Below are positions 53,464 through 62,594 of a stretch of DNA of 64,000 bases, one piece after another. The notes under the pieces were generated by a model. It was not told the DNA's origin and made no database searches. It saw nothing but the letters and a program-made list of their open reading frames with translations. The stretch covers positions 744,001 through 808,000 of the forward strand of contig NZ_CP034562.1 of assembly GCF_003970675.1 (NCBI RefSeq). Direction: 5' to 3'. Within the stretch, counting starts at the first letter, position 1, and each line of letters begins with the position of its first letter. The DNA is from Flammeovirga pectinis. Lineage in GTDB: Bacteria > Bacteroidota > Bacteroidia > Cytophagales > Flammeovirgaceae. The translations under genes were made by a program, and so were the position numbers.

Positions 53464-53669
53464 GAGTGTATCTATGAGACAATATTTTTATCCTTACTCA
53501 ACTTGAGTATGAAATTTAAAGAACAAATATAATACACCAATTTTGATTTTAATTGTGAGTATTTCCTAAATAACTAGATTATTAGAAGTCTTTTGGAAAA
53601 TTCAATGTTTTAAGGCAATTTTATATATACATTTTATTAAAAACAATATCAACCCCTTAATAACTCATT

Positions 53670-54269
53670 ATGTCTGATCAAGATAAAACAGGTTTCTTCG
53701 CAAATTTTGTGAACAATATTGAGGATTATATCAATAATCTAGTTACACTAGAAATAAAAACTGTAGTTGGTGACTTTAAATTAGAAGGAGACGATAACAA
53801 AGTTGTTCCAAAAGGAAAGTCAGATTTTAAAATAATGAATAGTGAGATCCATCTTCTAAAAGGAGATATCACTTCTTATGTCAGTAATGATTTAATTCAA
53901 GATCGTTACGCATGGGTTAGAGACTATCATGCTCAAAAAGAGGCACACGGACATAAAATTATTGGAGATAATATAAAAGCCGTCTATAGTTTATTTGAGC
54001 TATACAACCAAACAAAGTCTGTTGAAGTACCAGAAAATAGTAACTTCTCTACAGCGGCAGTAGGTACAACTTCTGCTCAACCTGTACTAAATTCTCCAGA
54101 ATCTTTTGACCCAACTGTTGTTGCAGGAGAAACTTCTACTGCAGAAACGTTTGAGAATACAGCTTTCGATCCTTCGGCAACTGCTGCTAAGGTAGATACA
54201 GAAGCTCCTGCAATAGATTTTGATTCACCTGCAGACGGTTCTGATAAAAAAGAAGAGCCAAGTTCATAA
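53670..54269 (+). CDS. unknown protein 1 of the GDITSY cluster
   Basis: 199 residues, no signal peptide. N-terminal helical ~25 residues, TLEIKTVVGD (27-35), the motif LLKGDITSYVS (62-72), a His-containing helix, then from about 120 a disordered acidic Ser/Thr/Ala-rich tail with FDP, FDP and FDSP repeats ending in KKEEPSS. TLEIKTVV echoes TLEVNTIL at the start of protein 2, and GDITSY recurs in protein 2. First of three genes in one run; the next starts 46 bases on. No known family recognised. Confidence 0.65.
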   Translation: MSDQDKTGFFANFVNNIEDYINNLVTLEIKTVVGDFKLEGDDNKVVPKGKSDFKIMNSEIHLLKGDITSYVSNDLIQDRYAWVRDYHAQKEAHGHKIIGDNIKAVYSLFELYNQTKSVEVPENSNFSTAAVGTTSAQPVLNSPESFDPTVVAGETSTAETFENTAFDPSATAAKVDTEAPAIDFDSPADGSDKKEEPSS

Positions 54270-54315
54270 TACGAACGGAATTATCATTTTATCTCAACTA
54301 ACCTAGACACAACTT

Positions 54316-55176
54316 ATGGAGCAATCCTTAAAATCATTAGCGAGTGAATTATTAACGCTAGAAGTCAATACTATATTAAAAGAGAATACGACAGGAGCAA
54401 AGATGCCTGTAAATAAACGTATGGCTCTAAGAGATATTATTGAAAGATACAAACAAACATTAGTGGAGTATGGAGTTTGCGAAATAGCAAAAGGCAATCC
54501 TCCAGCTAAAGATGGCGCAGGTAAACCAAAGTTTTTATTGCGCTTTAAAGGTGCAGGAGAATACTCATTTTATGAGGTGAAAAGAGCGGCACATCAAGGT
54601 AAACAGTATTACGAAAGTTTATTACCTAAAATGCAGACCGAAGAACAGTTAGAACAGCTAAAAGAACGTATTCAACTACTTTATAGAATAGAACGTCAGA
54701 GCTCAAATTTCATTGGTATGTTCAAATTAGAAAGAACAAAGATGAAAATTGATGAACATCAAGGTTTAGCAGGGTATGACAACGAGTTTAAAGCACCTAA
54801 AGACATTGGAGAATATGCTCCTTATCCTTCTCAGATGGGGTCTATTAAATGGAATAATGATATTTTCTTGCATGAGATGAATACGGTTAAACCTTTGGAT
54901 TTTGATTCTGAACAAATTACACAAATTCGTAAAGCTTGGGAGTTAGGAACGCAACAAGTTTTGTTGCAAACTGTAGTACAAATAGATGGAGATATAACTT
55001 CTTATCTTACGCCTAAGTTTGTGAAATTACCTGATGGTTTGAGAGATATGGTAATGAATTTTCATCAATCTTCTACCAACGAAGCTACTGCACATTGGAG
55101 TTCTTTCTTTAAGGTAATTGCAGACTTAACAGGTAAAGCATTTTCTTCTGTTTTTGGAGGAAATAAAGACGCTTAA
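54316..55176 (+). CDS. unknown protein 2 of the GDITSY cluster
   Basis: 286 residues, cytoplasmic by appearance. N-terminal LLTLEVNTILKEN (12-24), a basic alpha/beta middle (FLLRFKGAGEYSFYEVKRAA), a coiled-coil stretch (108-130), and TVVQIDGDITSYLTP (219-233), followed by an amphipathic C-terminal region. The motif matches protein 3 almost position by position (TVIQLDADIINYIP). No family recognised. Three bases separate it from gene 3, so translation is coupled. Confidence 0.68.
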   Translation: MEQSLKSLASELLTLEVNTILKENTTGAKMPVNKRMALRDIIERYKQTLVEYGVCEIAKGNPPAKDGAGKPKFLLRFKGAGEYSFYEVKRAAHQGKQYYESLLPKMQTEEQLEQLKERIQLLYRIERQSSNFIGMFKLERTKMKIDEHQGLAGYDNEFKAPKDIGEYAPYPSQMGSIKWNNDIFLHEMNTVKPLDFDSEQITQIRKAWELGTQQVLLQTVVQIDGDITSYLTPKFVKLPDGLRDMVMNFHQSSTNEATAHWSSFFKVIADLTGKAFSSVFGGNKDA

Positions 55177-55179
55177 AGT

Positions 55180-55743
55180 ATGATTAACGAAGCATCCTTT
55201 AAAGCTAAACTGAAAGAGCTTTATACCGCTAAAACTTCTGCAGAACTATTAATAAAAACGTTTAGAGATGGAGGGATAGAAGTTATTACACCATTAGTTT
55301 TAGAAGATGGTACAGAGCATGAACTAAAAACAGTGATTCAGCTCGATGCTGATATTATAAACTACATCCCAAATCTTTCAGATACAGTATTAGTACTAAA
55401 TGCTAGTAAGCTAAAAAGAGCATTAAGAAGGCATTGGTACGAAGTTGAGTTTTGCTTTTTTCAGTTACAAACAAATCAAACATTTTGGAACGCACTTTCA
55501 GATGGATTGGTCGTATTTATTAATGCTTGTGTTTTAATTTATGCTATTGATATAGAAGACCTAGTACAATCAATTATTTCGTTAGGCTTTGCAAGTATTT
55601 CAGTTTCTTTACGAAGAAAAATACAAGAATACTTATCTCCTTATTTAATTAGATTAGGCTTTAAATTTTATAAGCTAGGCCAGAAATTTTCATCAAAATG
55701 GATAAATACAAAGAAAAATGAGATGATGGATAAATTAGCTTAA
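55180..55743 (+). CDS. unknown protein 3 of the GDITSY cluster, probably membrane associated
   Basis: 187 residues. ELKTVIQLDADIINYIPN (48-65) is the cluster motif; a basic helix (KLKRALRRHW) follows, then two hydrophobic stretches at about 107-125 and 130-145 and a Lys-rich end. The motif-plus-membrane plan suggests that proteins 1 and 2 meet protein 3 at the membrane. No family recognised. Confidence 0.65.
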   Translation: MINEASFKAKLKELYTAKTSAELLIKTFRDGGIEVITPLVLEDGTEHELKTVIQLDADIINYIPNLSDTVLVLNASKLKRALRRHWYEVEFCFFQLQTNQTFWNALSDGLVVFINACVLIYAIDIEDLVQSIISLGFASISVSLRRKIQEYLSPYLIRLGFKFYKLGQKFSSKWINTKKNEMMDKLA

Positions 55744-55797
55744 GTATACCTAATTATTAGACTTGAAGCATTGTACTTACAAAAGAAGAAATTAATA

Positions 55798-56655
55798 TTA
55801 GAGCAAAGAGTCCTTTACTACTAGAATATCAGAGTCTTCAACACTTTCTAAAGAAAAGAATCCGTAAGAAAGGTCTCCAGCACTACTAATGAAATTTGAT
55901 GGAGGATTCTCAACGGTATTGTTTGTTCCAGATACATCAATGATATTATTAAGAGTAACATAGTATTCATAGGTTTCATTTTGAATTGATTTAAAATGAA
56001 CCTGAAGTGTATCAGTAGGTAAAAATGAAGTTTGTGTGTATTCTATATGTACAGATTTTCCGTCTACACCAACATCACTAAATAACGGTACTTTAGAAGT
56101 ATTTAGCTCTTCAAAATTACCATTTCTTTTTCTGCTCACCCTCCAACTGTAAAAGTTTCTAATGTTCTTTATATCAGTAAAATAGATACGTAGTAAATAA
56201 CTATTAAAAGAATTATCATCTTCAACAAAACGAATAGAATCAATTAAAACTTTACTAGGTACCGTCATTTCAGCTTGGTATATAGTATCTTCTTCAGCAA
56301 GATTACCTGGTAAGTAAACGAAGAAATCGTAAGAATCTCCATTTATTAATTTCATATCTGTAGGTGCAATGTAGACAGCTCCAGTAGGGTTTGAAACTTG
56401 CAAAGAGAAATTAAAACTTTCCGAAGAATTTTTCTTATCAAGAACTACTGTTGCATTTTCTATAGCAGGAAAACCGCCAACTGTATTAAATGATAAACTT
56501 TTTGAAAGGATAACCCTAGATATAAACTGACTCGACGATACATTAGCATCTATAGTTGTTCTTGGATGTCCTTCTGGTAAATCTAATACAATTGGTTCTT
56601 CGCAAGAATAAAACGAAATAAGGAATAACAGGAAAAAAATGGAATACTTGTTCAT
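55798..56655 (-). CDS. DUF4249 lipoprotein
   Basis: 285 residues. Lipobox LISFYSC (Cys18), then CEEPIVLDLPEGHPRTTIDANV and an Ig-like beta sandwich typical of DUF4249, the usual partner of a TonB receptor with an STN-type N-terminus. It would sit on the outer membrane and work with the receptor four bases upstream. Substrate unknown. Confidence 0.88.
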   Translation of the reverse strand: MNKYSIFFLLFLISFYSCEEPIVLDLPEGHPRTTIDANVSSSQFISRVILSKSLSFNTVGGFPAIENATVVLDKKNSSESFNFSLQVSNPTGAVYIAPTDMKLINGDSYDFFVYLPGNLAEEDTIYQAEMTVPSKVLIDSIRFVEDDNSFNSYLLRIYFTDIKNIRNFYSWRVSRKRNGNFEELNTSKVPLFSDVGVDGKSVHIEYTQTSFLPTDTLQVHFKSIQNETYEYYVTLNNIIDVSGTNNTVENPPSNFISSAGDLSYGFFSLESVEDSDILVVKDSLL

Positions 56656-56659
56656 TTCC

Positions 56660-59308
56660 TTAAAATTTGAAATTATAACTAAACGAAGGTAAGATACTAA
56701 ATAAATAGACTTTTACAGCTTCTAATTCTTCTGGGTTAGATTGGCTAGATCGAAAAATATAAGAATAGGTGTTTTTTCTAGCGTAGATGTTATAAATAGA
56801 AAAATTGAAACTACTTTCGTTTTTCTTTCCTTTCGTCATCATACGGTAAAAAGTTAATGAGATATCTAAATGGTGTGTACTAGGAAGTCTAGAACTATTC
56901 TTATCGCCGTAAAGAGGAATTAAGAACCCATCTTTATAATATTTACCTATTGGTGCTGTATAAGGTCTTCCAGAAGCATAATTCCAAACAGCAGAAAATT
57001 GTAATTGAGGAGTGATCTGAAATGAGGTAAGAAGATTAAAAACATGTCTTTGATCCTGATTAGTAGGATGCCAAGAAGCATTATTAATCTCCTTGAAATT
57101 ATTTAGAGAAAAACTATAGGTATAACTTAAAGACCCTGTCAGCTTTCCTTTTCTTTTTCTAACTATTGATTCAATACCATAACTTCTTCCATCTCCAGAA
57201 ATGACATCAGTTTCTATCTGATCTGTAATTACATATCTACCATTTGGCTTAAATTCCAATACATTTTGAGAGGTCTTGTAGTAAGAATCTATAGAGAAAT
57301 CGTACTTCTGATCTTTAAAATCAATTAAATACCCCATAGAAATCTGGTTGTTGATTAATGGAGCTATATACTTGTCAGAAGGAATCCAAACCCCAGAATT
57401 ACTTGGTAAATTAGAAAGAGATAACTCTTGAGAATACTGTGTCATTCGGTCAAAAGAGACACGGAACGACTGGTTTTTTGCAATAGCTACACTAAGAGAT
57501 AACCTTGGATCTAATGTTTGGTAATTATGATCAAATTTTATGGAGTTGTTGTATACAGTATCAATTACCTGACTTGATATAGATTTGGCCTCACTTTCAT
57601 AAGGATCAACATCATAAATATATTCTCTTTCATTTTCAATATTATCAAAACGGGAATACCTAAGCCCTAAACCAATTTTTAATTTGTTATTAATATTCCA
57701 CTCATAATCCATATAAGCAGAAGATTCTAGCGCTCTAATTTTTTGAGGTTCTGTAGGGTTAATAATCGACACATCCTCATAAGGTGTAATGCTTCCTTGA
57801 TTGTAAACGTGGGCAACAGTTTCAATACCTGCTTTTAACGTTATAAATGGAGAGAAATATTGTTCTATTCCATACTTTAAACCATAATCATTTAGTTGAT
57901 AAGTAGTTCTATAACTTGTTTCTGGTACAGAGTTAACAATGTTAGAAACATCATAAATAGTATACCATAATGTTAAATCGCTATATGTTTTTGGCGAGAG
58001 GAGTGAAGACCAAGAAATGTTTCCAGTGTTATTTCCCCATTCACTAGAAGATATATTCTGAAAAGAAAGACGGTCTCTACTAAAATAACTTGAAGCTGTT
58101 AAAGTGTTATTCTTATTAATTTGATATTTAAACTTTGAGCTTACATCATAAAAAAGAATAGTATTGACATCATTGTCCTGACCTATTTGTAGTAAGTCTG
58201 TATAGGGTCTTCTACCAGAAATAATAAACGATGCTTTATCCTTTTTAATAGGTCCTTCTAAAGTTAGATTGGCAGATATAGTACCAATACCTCCAGACAC
58301 TCTAAAACGCTGATTATTTCCTTCCTTTAAATGTACATCTACAACAGAAGAAGCTCGACCACCATATTGAGCAGGAATACCACCCTTGTATGTGTTTACG
58401 TTTTTAATACTTGATGTATTAAAGATCGAATAAAAGCCTAAACTGTGCGTAGCATTATATATGGGCACATTATCTATCAAGAATAAGTTCTGATCTGTGC
58501 CTCCTCCTCTAACAGATAATTCGCTACTCCCTTCGTTAGGGCTTTTAAAACCAGGCATTAATTGCAATGATTTGATAATATCACTTTGCCCTAAAACCAT
58601 AGGAAGCTCATTTGTTACTTCAGGACTTACTGCGGTTATGTTACTTAGTTTTAAGTTACCCTCATAAAGTTCTGAGTTACTAGATAGGATTACAACCTCT
58701 CTAAGTTTAGTATTTAGAACATCTAAAGATACAGAAAGGTTAGTGGCATTATTTACATTAATAAGTGTATCTAACTCTTGAAAACCTAGTGACTTTATTT
58801 TGATGGCATACTTTCCCATTGGAACGGAAATAGAGTAGAAACCATCAAAATTACTTACTGTACCAATTTCTAAATCTTCTAGGTAAATAGTAGCACCAAT
58901 AACGGTTTCGTTCGATGTGATATCTCTAATAAAACCATTAATAGGATATCTTGGAAGTAATCGACCTTCTTTAGAATCAAGAGGTATTCTTTTGACTACG
59001 ATAATCACATCACTTCCAATGATTTTATAGTCAAGAAATTTCCCTTTAAACATCGTTTTTAAGACATCGTCAACGGTAGCATCTTCACTTTCGAAGTTTA
59101 CTTTTTTGACAATAGGGAGGTTATCATCACTATAAATAAAATTCAAACTACACTTCTCAGAAATTAATGCAATAGCATCATGATAAGAAGTGTTCTTGAA
59201 ATTAAATGCATAATGATCTGGTTTTTCTTCTTGTGTATATCCAAGCAATGATATACAGAAAAAAAACAGAGAAAGTATTAATTTTTTATTTAGGTAATTG
59301 TAAGTCAA
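56660..59308 (-). CDS. TonB-dependent receptor with STN and carboxypeptidase-like N-terminal domains
   Basis: 882 residues. Signal peptide (LILSLFFFCISLLGYTQ), STN-type domain (about 35-105, YHDAIALISEKCSLNF), carboxypeptidase-regulatory beta-sandwich (about 120-210), plug (LPMVLGQSDIIKSLQLMPG, LSVRGGGTDQNLFLIDNVP in parts) and a barrel ending in SFSYNFKF. The only start is TTG at 59308. Unlike many such receptors it has no adjacent sigma/FecR pair. It is co-transcribed with the DUF4249 gene, four bases on. Confidence 0.92.
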   Translation of the reverse strand: MTYNYLNKKLILSLFFFCISLLGYTQEEKPDHYAFNFKNTSYHDAIALISEKCSLNFIYSDDNLPIVKKVNFESEDATVDDVLKTMFKGKFLDYKIIGSDVIIVVKRIPLDSKEGRLLPRYPINGFIRDITSNETVIGATIYLEDLEIGTVSNFDGFYSISVPMGKYAIKIKSLGFQELDTLINVNNATNLSVSLDVLNTKLREVVILSSNSELYEGNLKLSNITAVSPEVTNELPMVLGQSDIIKSLQLMPGFKSPNEGSSELSVRGGGTDQNLFLIDNVPIYNATHSLGFYSIFNTSSIKNVNTYKGGIPAQYGGRASSVVDVHLKEGNNQRFRVSGGIGTISANLTLEGPIKKDKASFIISGRRPYTDLLQIGQDNDVNTILFYDVSSKFKYQINKNNTLTASSYFSRDRLSFQNISSSEWGNNTGNISWSSLLSPKTYSDLTLWYTIYDVSNIVNSVPETSYRTTYQLNDYGLKYGIEQYFSPFITLKAGIETVAHVYNQGSITPYEDVSIINPTEPQKIRALESSAYMDYEWNINNKLKIGLGLRYSRFDNIENEREYIYDVDPYESEAKSISSQVIDTVYNNSIKFDHNYQTLDPRLSLSVAIAKNQSFRVSFDRMTQYSQELSLSNLPSNSGVWIPSDKYIAPLINNQISMGYLIDFKDQKYDFSIDSYYKTSQNVLEFKPNGRYVITDQIETDVISGDGRSYGIESIVRKRKGKLTGSLSYTYSFSLNNFKEINNASWHPTNQDQRHVFNLLTSFQITPQLQFSAVWNYASGRPYTAPIGKYYKDGFLIPLYGDKNSSRLPSTHHLDISLTFYRMMTKGKKNESSFNFSIYNIYARKNTYSYIFRSSQSNPEELEAVKVYLFSILPSFSYNFKF

Positions 59309-59341
59309 ATGTTCACTTTAATCTGAAAAATAAAAGTTTTT

Positions 59342-60847
59342 CTAAGATACAACACCTTTTCCTAAAAGAGACTCTAAAGCAACCATTCTTTCTTTCTCTT
59401 TTTGTTCTTTTTGTAAAACTACTGCTTCAGAAGCTCTAACAGAACAGTCTGTAGAAGGGCATCTTTCACATGTTTCGTTTACAAATTCCATACGAACTTT
59501 TTCAGATTGCCATAATTTAGATTTCTGCTTAAAGTTGTCGTCCATCAAGAAACCAATAGTTATACTTGTATCAATTGTTTCTTCAACTAATGGTAGTGCA
59601 CGTGCTACGCTAATGCAGAAATACTCTTTTCCGGAGGTGATATATTTAGAAACTTGGGCATCGCATAAATATTTATTTGTAGATCCTTCTTTTCTAGTTT
59701 TTACTAAATCTTCAAATATTTTGAGTGATATCCATCTACGGCAATAGTGTTCACTTAAAACAGTACCGTGAGGGCTATGTAAACCATCTAAATGTAATTC
59801 TTTTGTTAAAGAATATCTGTTTTCTCCAGGTTTATGATCAAGACGTAAGAAGAAGATCTTATTTAAGCCAAAATGCTTAGGTAAGATACTCATCATTCTA
59901 TACATAAAAGTTTCTGGAGATGTATTGTGCTTTAAAATTAAATCAATAAAATGCTCACTAGAGAAGCTGTTACTATTGATAATTGCATCTATATCTTGAA
60001 TTAATGCTTCTTCTGGAACAAGAACAGCACCTGCAAAATAAGTAGCCATGTAATCGTTAAATAACATGTCGAACGATTTTACTTGCATCCAAGAGTAAGT
60101 GTTTGAACGTTCAGAAAGTTTTAGCACTTGGAAAGCCGCTTCTCTTGCATAAATGAAGGTACGTCTTCTTTCATTTAATTTTTTATTAATAAGAAGGGTC
60201 GGGTTTCCATCTGCACCAATTCTTAAAATTGAACGGAACGTATCTAAAGCTTGGTGTTCAGATAATTCTTCTTCGTCAATTGTATAATTACAAGTTCCCT
60301 TAAGAAAACGTTCTAATTGTACTTCTAAAGACTCATCTGTTGTAAGAACATTTGTTCTAAATTCTTTGGCAGCTATTTCGATTTCTTCAAAATAGTTATC
60401 ATGAATTTCTTGGTAAGATCTTAAAACAGAGAAGTAGAAGTTTTCTACAGTTAAATTATAGTTTCTAGAAATTTCTACAATTGTATTAATAAATGCAGAG
60501 AGTTTTGAAGGAGCGTCTGACATTAGCTCTAACAAGTTTCTAGGTTCCAAACCAAAAACATCCAAAGGAAGTTCTTGAAGTATATTGGAGTTTAATAGTT
60601 TTGATATTGCACCTAATTTTTTTGAAATCTTTAATGAAACAAGTTCATCGTAAGTAACATTTAATGCAGAAGCAAGAGCTGTAATTTTATTACGTTTAGG
60701 ATATTTCTTCCCTTTCTCTATCTCATTAATATAAGACACAGACATTTCAGCTTTTTTTGCTAACTCAGACAAAGATAATTCCTTTTCTTGTCTGTGCATT
60801 CTGACTTTTAATCCAAAAATGAGGCGAATATTTTCTTCTAATATCAC
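59342..60847 (-). CDS. RamB-like XRE regulator with degenerate IrrE-type domain
   Basis: 501 residues from GTG 60847. HTH_3 at about 10-65 (LSLSELAKKAEMSVSYINEIE), then a long domain arranged as in RamB/short-chain-acyl regulators. The IrrE peptidase signature H-E-x-x-H is not there: the matching stretch reads YAREAAFQVL, so it is not a peptidase. Near the C-terminus Cys460, Cys463 and Cys468 in CERCPSTDCS form a cluster seen in the DUF2083 end of this family, possibly for metal or an Fe-S cluster. RamB-type factors control acetate or glyoxylate genes; target here unknown. Confidence 0.82.
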   Translation of the reverse strand: MILEENIRLIFGLKVRMHRQEKELSLSELAKKAEMSVSYINEIEKGKKYPKRNKITALASALNVTYDELVSLKISKKLGAISKLLNSNILQELPLDVFGLEPRNLLELMSDAPSKLSAFINTIVEISRNYNLTVENFYFSVLRSYQEIHDNYFEEIEIAAKEFRTNVLTTDESLEVQLERFLKGTCNYTIDEEELSEHQALDTFRSILRIGADGNPTLLINKKLNERRRTFIYAREAAFQVLKLSERSNTYSWMQVKSFDMLFNDYMATYFAGAVLVPEEALIQDIDAIINSNSFSSEHFIDLILKHNTSPETFMYRMMSILPKHFGLNKIFFLRLDHKPGENRYSLTKELHLDGLHSPHGTVLSEHYCRRWISLKIFEDLVKTRKEGSTNKYLCDAQVSKYITSGKEYFCISVARALPLVEETIDTSITIGFLMDDNFKQKSKLWQSEKVRMEFVNETCERCPSTDCSVRASEAVVLQKEQKEKERMVALESLLGKGVVS

Positions 60848-61142
60848 TGGTATATATACTTTGGCGGACTTGGTTACTTAATTTCTGTTTGTGTGTATCT
60901 AAAGATACTGCTTCCAAGTTACAAGTTCAAAACTGACTCGTAAACTTGAAATAAGGTAATAATTGCAAAAGTAGGACACTTTTTGTGAAATACTGTGCTT
61001 TTTGCGAATTTTCGCTTTTAAATTATATTTCGTTTGCTTAGCTTTGTAGCATCAACATTAAGATACTGATTTGTTGAGCTATCAATTTCTACTTCAAGAA
61101 AGACATTACGCTAATAATCAGATATATAATTTTTCGTTTTCG
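60848..61142. other. control region upstream of the RamB-like gene
   Basis: About 295 bases without a gene. Contains a leftward TACTTTTG element at 60966-60973 and a short dyad GCGAATTTTCGC at 61004-61015. Confidence 0.4.
60966..60973 (-). promoter_or_regulatory. candidate -7 element of the RamB-like gene
   Basis: On the minus strand TACTTTTG, a perfect TAnnTTTG, gives a leader of about 110 bases. No TTG at the ideal distance. Confidence 0.4.
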
Positions 61143-61179
61143 AAAAAAGGCTACCTTTTCAGAGGGTAGCCTTTTTTGT
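61143..61179 (-). terminator. terminator of the anti-sigma-like gene
   Basis: AAAAAAGGCTACC pairs with GGGTAGCCTTTTTT; A and T runs on both sides. Lies 17 bases past the leftward gene stop. Confidence 0.85.
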
Positions 61180-61195
61180 TGATGTATTACTTTTA

Positions 61196-61546
61196 CTAAG
61201 AAGCAAAGAATACAAACAAGCCACTAACAAAAACTAATAGACCTGCGGCTGCAATTGTTGCTGTACCATAGGCAACCAAATCTTTGGCAATATTACCTTT
61301 TGTAGGATTAATCATAGTCCCGTAATGGCGAGTTGAGAACGCTAAACGAACTCTTCTTTTTTTATCTAAAGACCATTTCACCATATCAGTACTCACCTCC
61401 AATACTAAATCAAAGTCTTGCCTTAGTTCTTCGTCTAAAGTAAGATTACGTAAAAAACGCTGATTGTCGAGATGAGAAAGTTTACCTTCTAGATAATCTT
61501 CTATCATCACGATATTTTGGAATGATAATGATTCTAAGGTTTTCAT
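61196..61546 (-). CDS. single-pass membrane protein with anti-sigma-like N-terminus
   Basis: 116 residues. The N-terminal part (IEDYLEGKLSHLDNQRFLRNL, LDEELRQDFDL) matches the zinc-free anti-sigma pattern of Bacteroidota; one C-terminal membrane segment (TATIAAAGLLVFVSGLFVFF). No sigma gene is adjacent, so any partner is elsewhere. Monocistronic with promoter region and terminator. Confidence 0.6.
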   Translation of the reverse strand: MKTLESLSFQNIVMIEDYLEGKLSHLDNQRFLRNLTLDEELRQDFDLVLEVSTDMVKWSLDKKRRVRLAFSTRHYGTMINPTKGNIAKDLVAYGTATIAAAGLLVFVSGLFVFFAS

Positions 61547-61668
61547 GATGGTTACTGGGTAGGTATAAATGTTTTCTATGTATTAAGTTAATCGGTATCA
61601 GAGGTAATTGTTTTAGAAATTATTACTTGATAGAATTAATATAAAGAAAAACAAGCATACTTTATAAT

Positions 61669-61953
61669 TTACTTGTGACGTTCTTCTAAAATTTTAGTCA
61701 CATCTTCTAAACTGTAACCTTTTGCACGTAATAGTACAATATAATGGTAAAGTAAATCAGCAGCTTCGTTTAAGAACAACTCTTCGTTATCATCTTTAGC
61801 TTCAATAACTACCTCAACGGCTTCTTCTCCTACCTTTTGAGCAACTTTATTAATGCCCTTAGCAAACAAACTACTTGTATAAGAAGAGTCAGATGGATTA
61901 TCGTGTCTATCTTTAATTGTTTGTTCTAACGATTCGAGAAATTTTAGTGACAT
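61669..61953 (-). CDS. hisE: phosphoribosyl-ATP pyrophosphatase
   Basis: 94 residues, a free-standing HisE. The MazG-like metal motif KVGEEAVEVVIEA with downstream EAADLLYHY is intact; histidine step 2. It is not fused to hisI and no other his gene is nearby, so it is an outlier from any histidine operon. Confidence 0.92.
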   Translation of the reverse strand: MSLKFLESLEQTIKDRHDNPSDSSYTSSLFAKGINKVAQKVGEEAVEVVIEAKDDNEELFLNEAADLLYHYIVLLRAKGYSLEDVTKILEERHK

Positions 61954-61974
61954 ATCGTATTTTTTAGAAATTTG

Positions 61975-62020
61975 TTACTTACTGATTGATAAAGGTACAA
62001 TTTTATCAATCAGTAAGTAA
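61975..62020. repeat. perfect 19-base inverted repeat upstream of hisE
   Basis: The arms at 61975-61993 and 62002-62020 are perfect complements around an 8-base loop. It is A/T rich, lacks a T tract on either side, and lies about 20 bases before hisE and 18 bases after the preceding gene. It may be an mRNA stability element, an operator or a weak terminator. Confidence 0.55.
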
Positions 62021-62037
62021 TTAATTTCACAGATTAA

Positions 62038-62277
62038 TTATGAAATTGATCCTCTAACCATAGAAGTATATGCTCTTAGAGCAACTTTAAACTTTTCTCC
62101 AGCTTCAACTTTTTCTTTTATCCAAACAGCAGCAAACGCATGTGTTAGTTGTTCACCTTCGTCATCGCCTCCAATTTCAATTGTAGGAGTTTGCTCTTCA
62201 GATAATGCTTCTTCTGCAGCTTGTAATTCTTGTAGAGAGTAATTTTCTACGAGTTTTTTTATAATAGGTATTTTCAT
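62038..62277 (-). CDS. small protein, DUF6952-like
   Basis: 79 residues. Pattern IPIIKKLVENYSLQELQAAEEAL then acidic IEIGGDDEGEQLTHAFAAVWIKEKVEAG (in part) recalls the small DUF6952 protein often found next to thioredoxin in Bacteroidota. Function unknown. Its ATG overlaps the thioredoxin stop by one base. Confidence 0.75.
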   Translation of the reverse strand: MKIPIIKKLVENYSLQELQAAEEALSEEQTPTIEIGGDDEGEQLTHAFAAVWIKEKVEAGEKFKVALRAYTSMVRGSIS

Positions 62278-62594
62278 TATTTCAATTTTTCTATTAATTC
62301 AACAACTGCGTCTTCTTTAGACATAGGCCCACCTTCTACTAGTTTGCCATCTTTAAAAATAGCAAAGAAGGGTAAATTGTTTACACCTGCTAAAGCTCTT
62401 GCATTTGGGCTTTCTTCTGCATCAATATCTAAAAAAGCGATTCCTTCAAAACGCTCATCGTTAGCCAATCGCTTGTATTTGGGTTTGAACAAACGACAAC
62501 TTCCACACCATCCCGCAAAATATTTTACAACAACTTTATCGTTTGTTTTTAATAGTTTTTCGAAGTTGATATCATTTGCATCAATTACTGCCAT
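62277..62594 (-). CDS. cytoplasmic thioredoxin-family protein
   Basis: 105 residues, no signal peptide. Active site AGWCGSCRLF (Cys30, Cys33) and cis-Pro loop NNLPFFAIF. Shorter than classical thioredoxin and with CGSC instead of CGPC, which shifts its redox potential. Translationally coupled to the DUF6952-like gene. Confidence 0.88.
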   Translation of the reverse strand: MAVIDANDINFEKLLKTNDKVVVKYFAGWCGSCRLFKPKYKRLANDERFEGIAFLDIDAEESPNARALAGVNNLPFFAIFKDGKLVEGGPMSKEDAVVELIEKLK

